This document shows, one piece after another, positions 1-9,108 of a stretch of DNA of 22,889 nt. Each line of letters starts with the position of its first letter. Position 1 is the stretch's first letter. The translations under genes and the position numbers were made by a program. The stretch is from the NCBI GenBank assembly GCA_011319805.1, contig SJRY01000092.1:1-22889 (forward strand). The letters run 5' to 3'. The DNA comes from Macrocybe gigantea (Eukaryota; Basidiomycota; Agaricomycetes; Agaricales; Callistosporiaceae). The notes under the pieces are model-generated. The model did not search any database. It worked only from the letters and a program-made list of their open reading frames with translations, and was not told the origin of the DNA.

Positions 1-875
1 GCGTCCATATCCATATCATCAAGGACACGTCCGCCGCGTCGCTGTCGACTTCGAGTTTTGCTAACATCTCTGTAGCGGGAGTAGCTGCGCCGCTAGACGC
101 GGTTTTGGCACGCTTATTCGGGCTAGGAAAGTACTCATCGCTGGAAAGAACGGCAGGCCGTCGTCGAGGTACCCGTCCGATGAAGAGTCCACCTCAGGGT
201 TCTTCTGTGACGAAGGTATGCTTTATGAGCAGGTGATGGTGGGTCTGAATAGTCATATTCAGGGGATGGCTTTCGCTTCCTGGAGCTTTTGACTGCGGCA
301 GAAAGCTCAGGTGGAGCACTGTCCATAGAGCCGAGAATCGACGACATCAACTCATCTTCCTTCTCTGCAGATATCGCAGGACGATAGACGCTCATGAGGA
401 AGCAGCGGCGGGAGGTGGACGCGGCTTAGGTTTTGCCTTAGCCTCGTGTTTCCCATTCCTTTTCGCTGACGGACACGGACACGAATTCAGCGGCCGATCC
501 TGGTCGAGGAGGGAGCACTCACTTTTCTTCTTGCGACTATAATCTTCTTCTTCTGATTCAGACTCATTCCGCTGCCCATCGAGCCAATCGTCCATGCCAT
601 TGTCCATATAGCCTCCAACACCGTCGTCAACAACAAAATCATCTTTCTGGAGACGACCTTTCACGATGCTCGGTACTGCTCTTCCGTAACCTCATCATAG
701 ATCTGGACGTCTTCCTCCTCGAGATTCTGTACGCGTCATCAGCTACGCGTCGTCGTGGACGCGTCGAACTCTGAGAGCTCACTTTTACGACGCGTGGGCC
801 GCCTGCGCGGGCCCTCTTGAGCTCCGCTAGTTTCTCTAGCCTGAGCTGCTTGTCTCGTTTTGAGTGCTCTGACAT
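1..875 (-). CDS. POL1: DNA polymerase alpha catalytic subunit, N-terminal part (truncated by window edge, frameshifted)
   Basis: This is the N-terminus of the replicative polymerase that extends RNA primers with primase at replication origins and on lagging strands, in the nucleus. The start is the ATG at 873-875. Exon 1 (789-875) encodes a basic helix with LEKLAELKRARAGG. Intron 1 is 727-788. The next exon reads NLEEEDVQIYDEVTEEQYR and then KGRLQKDDFVVDDGVGGY, the hallmark acidic N-terminal segment of Pol alpha. Intron 2 is 466-522. Further on are SVYRPAISAEKEDELMSS, DSSSDGYLDDGL and SDEYFPSPNKRAKT, all in the expected order but in changing frames. I see breaks near 670, 394, 195-232, 141-150 and 20; most fit loss of one base. 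The polymerase and exonuclease domains lie off the left edge. The family call is firm. Whether the copy works depends on whether the breaks are real. Confidence 0.9.
731..795. promoter_or_regulatory. Cluster of four ACGCGT (MCB-type) boxes in intron 1 of POL1
   Basis: The palindrome ACGCGT occurs at 731-736, 745-750, 759-764 and 790-795. The first three sit inside intron 1 at exact 14-bp spacing. The fourth lies in the last codons of exon 1. In yeasts ACGCGT is the MluI cell-cycle box bound by MBF (Mbp1/Swi6), which drives G1/S genes including POL1. The site count is read directly. The regulatory role is inferred from the motif and the gene. Confidence 0.6.
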
Positions 876-1984
876 CCTGAAGAAGTCGACAAGACTGGTA
901 TTTTAGAGTATGTGAGGGTTCGCGGCAGCGACGCGCGCCAGGAAATGAGAACTCTTTGTCACAGTCACTTATCATGTGATTTGTCACTGCCTCGGGCTTC
1001 CTCCGTCTGTCACTGTGTCAGCCACTCAGATGCGTGGGCATATGCTTTCAATCAATAATCTGCTCATATTATGTCAAAACTGCAACGCACCAGTTCTTAA
1101 AGGCGCGCCAAAGATATAGGCGCTATCAAACATGTATCTTTTCGCAAAATAGCCCACTCACTAGTTGGGCTGGGAAGCCACGGCCTTGACATTTCCTGGC
1201 AATTAAATTCGGCGGCAAAGAATTGATTAACTGCATTTGTCGTTGGGTTAGCCTCGGATTGATACGCATGGACGGTACCGCCGCCGGGGAGTTGTTGTAT
1301 GCGATCGTAACCTTCTTAATTCTTGGACACTGGGATCACAATGGGGTGTCTTAGTTCGGAGCCCTGAATATGTCAACACTACTTCTCATGTCATCGAATG
1401 TGTGGACGTGCTCGACATGACGGGTGGTCTATATCGATCAATTCCGGTTTTTCGAGTGACACCCTCCAAGCCGGTATGAACTTTGGCTGATTTGCCGTAT
1501 CGACGTATTTCACTGTCCTCCGCTGACCTTTTCAATTCTTGTTTAATGCGAAGATAAAGAAGGTCCGTGCAGCCGTCAACGCAATAGCAGACTTCGACAT
1601 CCACGGAATTCGAACGCACTCTAGGAATTAGCTTTAAAGGTCCCCTATTAGGCGTACATGATATGTGTCAAGTTTCGCCGCTCAGAATTCGTGCTTTCTA
1701 GCCTCGATCTCTCATGCAGTGGATCTTGACCTCCGTCCTTCCGGCGCAACCTTACATCTGCTAGGTTGACGGACTATCATAAAATCAGGTCTCGGTGTAC
1801 AGCATCTGTGCAACTTCGCCACACGTCGGCCCAAAATAGGGGTCCACAGCTTCGGATTGGCTATGCTCAATCGCCAATTGATTTCAGAATTCTTTCACTA
1901 CTAGTATTCCTTAGCCGTGTGCCTTTTCTCCCTACTTTATAGCATTGCATGTCACTCAGAGTCCCGAAGATCCCAAGATGAATT
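876..1984. other. Intergenic region upstream of POL1, no gene recognised
   Basis: About 1.1 kb with no coding stretch that I can support. It should contain the POL1 promoter (reading left) and the upstream region or first exons of the DUF4470-type gene (reading right). At 1099-1112 the minus strand reads TTTGGCGCGCC, an E2F-like or CG-palindromic element about 225 bp from the POL1 start. A 77-codon open frame at 1386-1619 lacks an ATG start and any recognisable motif, and I do not call it. Confidence 0.5.
931..935. promoter_or_regulatory. Single ACGCG core upstream of POL1 start
   Basis: An ACGCG core within a CG-rich run lies about 55 bp upstream of the POL1 start codon on the minus strand. 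It matches the core of the MBF-type box clustered in intron 1 and may be part of the same G1/S control. One five-base match alone is weak. Confidence 0.3.
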
Positions 1985-4344
1985 TCCCAGCAACACGCCT
2001 CTGAACACATCTCTACAAAGGCGTTAGGTGTGGGTTCCTTTCTATATGGACCCTGGGCTGATTCTAGGGGAAGTAACTTGAAGCGCGAGAGTACGTAAAA
2101 CTGTCAAACAAGACCCCGCTGTTCTACTCCTAAATTCCTTCGCGAGGTTCTGGAAGATGACTGGTGGCGACAGTTTCCATCCACATTCATCTACTTATGA
2201 GGCGCGATCTTTATGCCCTCTATGAACCCATTCGGCGACCCATCATGAAGGTCGCCTCGTATGTTCGGTACCACACCGTCATCTCCCAGCTGAAACGTCG
2301 TGGCACGACACGGTCCGAACGACCCAAGAGGGTCGAAAGCTATTCTGAAGGCTCTTTGGAGACTTTTATGTCGTTAGGATTGGGCTCTGCGCCAGATGGA
2401 CGGACAATTTCTCAAGTGATGTGCGGAAATTCGTCTTCTGGCGGACGGCACGGCCATGTCTGCACTAATCCTGGTGTCTTGTCATGTTCCAGAGTACGTG
2501 ATTTGGTGTACGTTTTTCGAGCTGTGTTGAGATTGTCCTTCAATTAGTGCATGCTGGTCAAGGTTCGTGGTTCCGTGAACGCCACAGGCGACAATTGCTG
2601 AGGCTGGGATCATGCTTAGTATTGTTCAGGGCATTGTCAGAGGCAGCACTGGGCCAAGCATCGCCTCGTATGTGAGCATGCCTACATGAGCGACGGTTGG
2701 AGGCCGAACTGCATATATCAAGCTGAACGAGAACCAAACCGATACACAATATCTCGACCGAGTGCACGAAGGCCGAATACATGCGTTCTCGAATCTAACT
2801 GCTTACAACTTCAATACAACGAAGGCTTCGACGTCGATCAAGACTTTAAGATATGTTACACATGTAAGAGCGCCGGAATGTCCACCTGTTCATGACAAAT
2901 GGAAATCATGATCCCTCTTTGTTCATTCAGCGTCGGATGAGATTCGTGGATTAATACAGACGGTGAACGGCCTACCCAAGCACTATCGCGGAAAATGCGA
3001 CATCTTGCTTAACTCTCTTGATGCTAACGCTGTAAACCGCAATCTAGTCATCCTATACGCGTTGCTCAGCTCCGGCCCATCAATCGAGGAATCAGCAGAA
3101 CTGGTCACGCACCTCATGTACTCAGCCGTGTTGCCAGCTGCGAGCGCGGCCTATGTCCGGGCTGCATCCGGGTCATCTACAACGATGCCAATACTGGAGA
3201 TGGCGAGATGTCCTTCCGCACTAGCCTCAAGACGCAGGGGAAGGGCAGATCCATTCAATGCAGACGACAGTGGCCATGCGGCGGCCTATGGAGATGTTTC
3301 TGTCAACTTTCGACTCGAAGTATGGCTCGAAGAACAGGCGAGACGCCGTTTTGGATCCCTTTCACGACGGAGACAGGGAAACATTTTTATTCAATCTGAA
3401 ACCTGCTCATCGAATGGCTTTGTTGAGGTACTGGGAGACTGGTATCCTTGCTCCATTCTCGCTTGACGTCGGACATTTTACGCAACCCAATCGGTACGTC
3501 AGCGCTCTTCTGAATCGCAGGATTTGCTGAAGAAAACATAAGATTAATATTCGACGCTGGAGGGAACTGGCTGTCCCTCGTGGGCATGAATCCACTCTAC
3601 GGCTGGGATGTTTCCAAGGTGGAAAAATCAGGTTTGAACCACGACATAGCGACGTCCGATATCATGGGTTGTCTCTACTTCCACGTCAAGCAGGAACTCA
3701 TAGAGTTCGCTAAAAGGATGAAAGAATTCCGTGTCAACGTCTACCTGACACAGTTCGACCCGCAGGTACTGGCGAAGGGTATTTCCATCGGCGTTCTTCC
3801 GACCTTCCACGACGCATGTTTTGACCGCATTGAAACCTCCAATTTGATCGACTGCATTGGAATGGGTCAGTGTCTGAAATATTGGGCCCCACTACTCAAC
3901 AGGCAAAATGAACATGCTAGCATTCTCATGCACTCGAGGAATTGGCATAGGACGCAGCTTGACGCCACTGCCCAGTTCAACCCTCGAACGAGGGACATGC
4001 TCGTGAAGCGATGTGAGGCCCTGTCCATTTTCGTAAGTGCCGTTTTCGTATTATCCATGCAAGACAACGTTATAGACGAATTGCAGGACCCAAAGCTACA
4101 GAAATTATCCGAACAATGGGCAAAGTCGCATGCGATTTCACGATTGATCGAGTCGTTGGACGCGTTCGTGGACCACGACAACGCACTACAAGCTTATTTG
4201 CGCGAACAGGATGCAGAAGACATCGCTGACAGTTTGGGACTCCATATGAGAGGGATGAATCGTGTTTGCCCTAAGGTTTGCACATCTTCAATGGATTTCT
4301 GCCATCTTCATAAGATTTTAATAGAGATGTGGCATCAGCATTGA
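1985..4344 (+). CDS. MYND/DUF4470-type protein of basidiomycetes, coding interrupted by many frame breaks
   Basis: The core reads VNGLPKHYRGKCDILLN, VNRNLVILYALL, MYSAVLPAASAAYVR, then MQTTVAMRRPMEMFLSTF, LKPAHRMALLRYWETG, NPLYGWDVSKV and KGISIGVLPTFHDACFDRIE. I recognise this as the large mushroom family annotated with DUF4470, often with a MYND finger. Its biochemical role is unknown. No MYND cysteine pattern is visible here. The last exon (3543-4344) is clean. An intron fits at 3494-3542 and another at about 2863-2930. Upstream, coding can be followed by frame-hopping through KTVKQDPAVLLLNSFARF, LYALYEPIRRPIMKVASY, KFVFWRTARP, HRRQLLRLGSCLVLFRAL and TAYIKLNENQTDTQYLDR. Breaks lie near 2096, 2205, 2420, 2455, 2528, 2672, 2704, 2863 (splice phase), 3160 and 3257. 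The start is not resolved. It is either a decayed gene or an intact gene with consensus errors. Confidence 0.65.
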
Positions 4345-4690
4345 AATGCCAGAACAGAGAATCCCAAATCTATCAAAAGATGGATTCTATAACCTCTGTA
4401 AGTTAAAAAAAAAAAGTCAAGCCATTATAGAAAGGGTTTAATTTGCTTGCGCACAGTTACGATAGGAGGAGCCGACTTCCTCGCCCGCTTCTTGGAGTTT
4501 GAAGTGGCATCTTTGAGCCCCAGAAGCGTATCAGATTCTGAACCTGACGTCTACGAAGCATCTGAGGTATAGGCAGCAGACTAGAACGAAAGGAAGATAA
4601 AGAGGCTTGAACGCAAGTCCTATGAGCCATGTTAACAGGCAATCTAGATCGCTGAAACGATGTATATAACTGAGTGTTGGACTGACGGCA
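4345..4690. other. Convergent 3' intergenic gap with A11 tract
   Basis: This gap lies between the stop codons of the DUF4470-type gene (plus) and the flavin reductase (minus), so it should hold both 3' untranslated regions. An 11-A run sits at 4405-4415. I see no coding sequence or stable RNA. Confidence 0.6.
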
Positions 4691-5422
4691 TCACCGTGAT
4701 TTCGGATGGTGTGGGGGATTACAAGTTGTATAGCCACGTCGATAATAGATTAACGGCAACGTCCGTTCACCATCTGGGTGTGCAGTGGTCCCAGTTTCGC
4801 CTGCCTCAACACGCAACACGTGAGCAATGAAAAGTTCGGATATTCGTCCGTCCCCATATTGGTCCTGCTTCGCCCCGCTCCTAAATTCTCTTCTCCCCAA
4901 ACCGTCCAAATACTCCAGGTCATGAAGGGGTATTGGCGGACCCACCAACCGGCAGGAGAGTGCACCCAAGGAACCAGTTATCATGGGTAATCCTTCCTTC
5001 GTCAACATATACTGGGTTGTCGAGAAGGGGTCTGAGTGAAGGTCCGGCCGAGAAAAATGGACAGCAACGGACGATTGCTCGGCAGAGAGTAGATTTATGA
5101 CCATGTGGCATGAGTCACTAGTGCACACTTCCTTGAGAGAGGTGGCCATGCGTGAGGGTATCCGAAGCCCGAAGGAAACGAGAGGGTATGGCTCCATGGC
5201 GATCGAGGTGAACGAAGATAGCGTCGCGCCGTGAAACGGATGCTTTCCGCTTTTCGTCCGCATCCGGGCGGTGACTACAGCGACTGGCTGCGCAGTTTGC
5301 CTCAACAGTTCCCGCAGCTCCTTCTGAACGAGATGATGACCAGCAGCGTCGGTCGAAAGGGTCATTCCATGGCGACGAGGTGTTATGAGCCGGGCGTTTT
5401 TCGCGGATGTGGTTCTCAACAT
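4691..5422 (-). CDS. Flavin-reductase-like (FMN-binding split-barrel) protein
   Basis: An intact, intronless 243-residue gene starting at the ATG at 5420-5422 and ending in TGA at 4691-4693. From about residue 42 it follows the flavin reductase-like domain: PVAVVTARM, then HGATLSSFTSIAMEPYPLVS and FGLRIPSRMATSL, INLLSAEQSSVAVHFSRPD, LGALSCRLVGPPIPLHDLEY and SELFIAHVLRVE. Near the C-terminus is PLIYYRRGYTT. Such proteins bind FMN and either pass reduced flavin to a partner oxygenase or act as flavoprotein oxidoreductases; the substrate cannot be told. Residues 1-22 are rich in Arg, Lys, Ser and Thr with no acidic residue, which would suit a mitochondrial presequence (inference). It is divergent from the MFS gene across about 800 bp. 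A partner for the monooxygenase at 13677-15373 is possible but unproven; Baeyer-Villiger enzymes of that class normally reduce their own FAD. Confidence 0.85.
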   Translation of the reverse strand: MLRTTSAKNARLITPRRHGMTLSTDAAGHHLVQKELRELLRQTAQPVAVVTARMRTKSGKHPFHGATLSSFTSIAMEPYPLVSFGLRIPSRMATSLKEVCTSDSCHMVINLLSAEQSSVAVHFSRPDLHSDPFSTTQYMLTKEGLPMITGSLGALSCRLVGPPIPLHDLEYLDGLGRREFRSGAKQDQYGDGRISELFIAHVLRVEAGETGTTAHPDGERTLPLIYYRRGYTTCNPPHHPKSR

Positions 5423-6151
5423 CCCGCGTTGTGTGGTTATATTTACATTTAATGACTTTTACCACGCCAGGCAAGCAAGGCAACCACACGGCTGGAGAAC
5501 TTGCTGTTTGACATATGGAGCCCATAGAAATATAATTTAAATCGGATAATAAACACAAGAAGGCTCGAAGTTCGCGCCTTGTAGACAGTCTGCCAGTCAA
5601 CCACGATTCTGCCGAGAAAACTCCAATAAGCCCACGGCAAGGTTTTCTACTAGGCTCTTACTCCGCTGCGAATTTTATCGTTGCACTCAAGGTTTGCCTA
5701 GCGATTAGTATGATAGACCTTGCGATTCCCCATCGCAGACAGTTGTGCAACAGGTGAGCTCCATCCGAATTGCCGGTGAAGACGCTGATGACAATCAGGG
5801 CATCAGCGGGACTGAAAATAGAAAACCCCTGCCCCTCTGCCACAGTGTAAAACGGTAGCGGTTTGCTGCATGAACCGGATCTTTAGGTTTTGTTTTTTAA
5901 TTGCGATCCTAATACCTGGCCCTCAACACACATTAATATGGTTTCACTTTGTCAGATTCGGCGGGGCATCGAGACATCCGGACCATGACATATCAAACTC
6001 GTGGGAAGGCACTGACTCCGGGTTTGTAATGTGGTGGTGTGGAAAACCTCAGCTGATGCCATATTTTCTTTCAGGTTACGTTTGCGCTTGAGCGAACGGT
6101 TTCCCTTACTCGTGGAGTCAGTCGCATGATCCATGGCCCGGGATCCAGTTC

Positions 6152-6159
6152 TTTATATA
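6152..6159 (+). promoter_or_regulatory. TATA-like box of the MFS gene
   Basis: TTTATATA lies 58 bp upstream of the MFS start codon at 6217, a plausible core-promoter position. The match is read directly; function is inferred from position. Confidence 0.5.
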
Positions 6160-6174
6160 GACGGGCGGTTGCTC

Positions 6175-6181
6175 TGATTGG
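6175..6181 (-). promoter_or_regulatory. CCAAT box (CCAATCA on the minus strand)
   Basis: The minus strand reads CCAATCA, the preferred site of the HAP/NF-Y complex, 36 bp upstream of the MFS start. It is closer to the start than the TATA-like box, which is unusual for a promoter CCAAT element, so function is uncertain. Confidence 0.35.
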
Positions 6182-6216
6182 TCGCCTCACCGGACCACAC
6201 CTGTTTCTAGACACTC

Positions 6217-8649
6217 ATGCAGGACGGCAAGGACAGCAAGGGTGAGGCGTCAGCCACTACGAGCGCGACGGTGGACATAGAGGGCCTGGAGACCAAGTCC
6301 CTGGAACAAGTACGCGAACCGATTGATGCTCGGCTCAGCATCAGCTCGAGGCCTAAAGAGGATGAACTTGACGAGAGTTATGGCCGTCAATTTACTGATA
6401 TCCTCTTCCATTCACATCACCCGGTCTCCCATGATGTGGAGCAAGAGACGACGACCACATCCGAAGAGCCCATCTATGTGAGTCGGGAACACCACTGTGT
6501 GGCTCGAGAAGTCACATCGAAATCAATTCTTGCGTCAGGTGGAATTTTCGGAAGGCGACCAAAGGAATCCGGCCAACTATAGCTTGCGAAAGAAATGGGC
6601 CATAACGGCGTGGGCTTGCGTCACAACCCTTTTTTCTGGTACAATGGTTCCGCCAATTTCTTCCTCCGTGGCTTCTGACGTTCCCATTCCAGCCTCCGCG
6701 GCGTCAGCGTACAGCATGGGAACTCCATCTATGACAAGAGATCTTAATTGCACGGTGTTCCAGGCCAACATAGGTCTGAGTGTTTACGCGCTAGGATTCG
6801 GCATAGTCCCTCTTGTGACAGCATCATTCAGCGAAGAGTTGGGCGACAACCTCTTTATCTCGGCTCCGGAATTGGTTTTTTGTTGATGTATATGATGGTC
6901 GCCTTGTGCGTTGGTCTGATTCTTTGCCTGTCCGTCCTAACGATTTCTGGAAATAGGTCGAAGAATATTCAGACTGTGATTATCGCACGGCTACTCCAAG
7001 GCTCCTTTGGTTCGACGGGTGCCACTATGGTCGGTGGAACCATTGCAGATATTTGGTCGCCTAAAGAGTATGTTTGTCATGCGCTGAGCGAATGGCCATC
7101 TAATTCAAGAACACCCAGCCGAGGGTTGCCTATGTCCATCTTTGCCATTGCAGCCTTGGGCGGAACAGGTTTAGGACCTCTGTACGCCGGCTGGATAGAA
7201 CTCAATCCGCATCTTGAATGGCGATGGATACAATGGATACAGATGATGTGAGTCATCCCCCTCCACCCTCGAAAATGACGATCAAATGTAGCTACGTCCG
7301 ACATCAGAGCTTTCGCCGCTTACCTTGTCCTCGTCCCCGTCATCATGAAAGAAACCCGAGCCTCCGTCCTTCTCACTCGCTTAGCCAAGAGAATTCGAAA
7401 GGAGACGGGAGATAAGCGTTACAGAGCTCGAATAGAAGACGAGAGGGCGAGCCTCAGGACTCTCATACTCATTTCATGCACTCGGCCGGTTCGTAAGTCA
7501 GCCTCGCTCTGGAATCATTACCTCCATGTATTCACTGGTCGATTTTCTAGATTTGATGTTCACAGAGCTAGTCGTCGCGAGCTTCAGCGTATGTTGTCTC
7601 GGTTGTCTGATTCTCTGTCTCCCGTCTCATTATTGATCGCGCAGCTCTGGATCGGATTCGTATGGGGCTTGGTTTATTGCATGGTCCCGTAAGTAGCTTA
7701 GTTCCTTTCTCTGAAAGTCGGTTACATCTTCTGTTTTCAGGTCCATATCTGGCGTTTTCAGAGACGTGCATGGCTTCAACATCAGCGCCGTCGGAAGCAC
7801 ATTTGCAACCATGACGTATGTAGTATCTGAGGGGTTTCGGTTCCTGGACGAACTTGTAGGATTTTAATTCATGTTTCTTGACAGCGTCGGTTCCTTGATT
7901 GGGTTCGCCTCCAATTTATACCAAGAAGTTCTTTATCAGTTAGTCTTTCTGAGCACAAGCATTGAAAGATATGTTTGACTCGTCTTTGAAGGCGGGATTT
8001 TCCTAAACGAGGGCCTGAAGCACGTCTGCATTCGGCCTGTTTTGCTGCGATTCTGGTGCCGGCAAGCATGTTCATATACGCCTGGTGTGCATATGCCCAC
8101 GTCCATTGGATAGCTCAGATGATCGCTGTGACGGTATGTCGAAATCGTGTTTGTCATTTTGCCATTTCTAATCGCTATTTATGCACAGCATTTATATGGG
8201 CAACGTTTATAATCTACCTAGCCGTGTTCTCGTACCTAGCTGATTGGTTGGTGTGCTTCACTCGGTCGCATTATTGTAATGCTGAGTATCCCTAGTTACG
8301 GCCCTTATGCATCTTCGGCATTGGCAGGCCAAAGTCTAGCCAGTACGCCTTTCCGACCGTCCTAATTCTGCGCTGTCGCTGTACTATTTGTTCCAGGGAA
8401 CATGATGGCCATGGCCTTCCCGCTGTTCACGAATCAGATGTTCTACAAGTTGGGTTATAGCTGGTCGAATACGATCTTTGCCTTCGTCTCTCTTACGATG
8501 GTGCCAATACCCTTCGTGAGTGCTCCTGTATCTTGTGGCTGGTAGGCGGCGCCTGACGGTTTATCTTCCAGGCTTTGTTCTTCTACGGACCATTTATTCG
8601 CTCAAAGAGCAAGTTCTCCCGCATGGTCATGGAGTCACAAAAAATATAG
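6217..8649 (+). CDS. Major facilitator superfamily transporter (DHA1, polyamine/multidrug exporter type), 14 exons
   Basis: A 12-helix proton-antiport-type exporter of the plasma membrane, by family. Exons: 6217-6477, 6539-6905, 6957-7067, 7119-7247, 7308-7492, 7551-7588, 7645-7688, 7741-7815, 7885-7938, 7992-8133, 8189-8246, 8296-8342, 8397-8515, 8572-8649; about 569 residues. A hydrophilic N-terminus of some 90 residues precedes EGDQRNPANYSLRKKWAIT. Then come SMTRDLNCTVFQANIGLSVY, ARLLQGSFGSTGATMVGGTI (the helix 4 region typical of the group), the central loop KETRASVLLTRLAKRIRKET, ELVVASFSLWIGFVWGLVYC, YGPYASSALAGQS and a C-terminal FFYGPFIRSKSKFSRMVM. Every exon phase agrees with two exceptions, each needing one extra G: the GGG at about 6840-6842 and the GG at the exon 10 donor (8133-8134). 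Substrate unknown; TPO-like polyamine transporters are the closest group I recognise. Confidence 0.88.
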
Positions 8650-9108
8650 ATCCAGCAAAGGAAAGCAATCAGATACAACCGCTAGAATATATCTGCTTAG
8701 ATGACATTAGCTTCGAGTAATCATAGGCCAAATGAAGTTCGTCAATTTCCGGTCATGCAGCGGAGACCTGCGAACCTCGTTTGTACACTTCTTGATCATA
8801 TCGAATAAGATATCGAATAGAAAAGGGCTGCAGAGATGGTCGTATAATAGATTATCATTCCAAAAAGTCCTTGAAAATCAATGCTCGAACGTAGATTTGA
8901 GGTCTGAGGATATTGTGGGCGTTTGTGTAACGTTTGAGTGCAGTAGCCACGTGCTACGTATTAGGAAATGTGATCGCGGGGGCGCTGCTCAATCGCTACA
9001 GGCGTCTGCGCTGAGCGTCCATCCTGACGAGCTTGTGGACAAGTGTCGCAAGCCTCGAACGCTCGGGACTAGCAATTCCATCACAGCATCACACACATCT
9101 TCGCAGTC
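8650..9108. other. Intergenic region between MFS gene and F-box gene
   Basis: About 460 bp between two genes on the same strand, so it holds the MFS 3' region and the F-box promoter. Near 8796-8820 there is a short imperfect tandem repeat of ATATCGAATA (two copies). No gene is supported; a plus-strand open frame at 8732-9184 shows no known motif and runs into the F-box coding sequence in another frame. Confidence 0.5.

Larger units (their letters stand above)
5423..6216. other. Divergent promoter region between flavin reductase and MFS gene
   Basis: About 790 bp between two divergent start codons. No supported gene. An open minus-strand frame at 5658-5843 has no ATG start and no recognised motif. 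The right end carries a TATA-like box and a CCAAT box for the MFS gene. The left end near 5525-5545 is AT-rich and could serve the flavin reductase promoter. Confidence 0.55.

Noticed and set aside
1386..1619. 77-codon minus-strand open frame in the POL1 upstream region
   Set aside because: It opens at GTG, has no family-like motif and no visible exon partner.
5118..5600. 160-codon minus-strand open frame
   Set aside because: It overlaps the flavin reductase in another frame, and the reductase frame carries all family motifs.
5658..5843. 61-codon minus-strand open frame in the divergent promoter
   Set aside because: No ATG start and no known motif; I could not link it to flanking exons.
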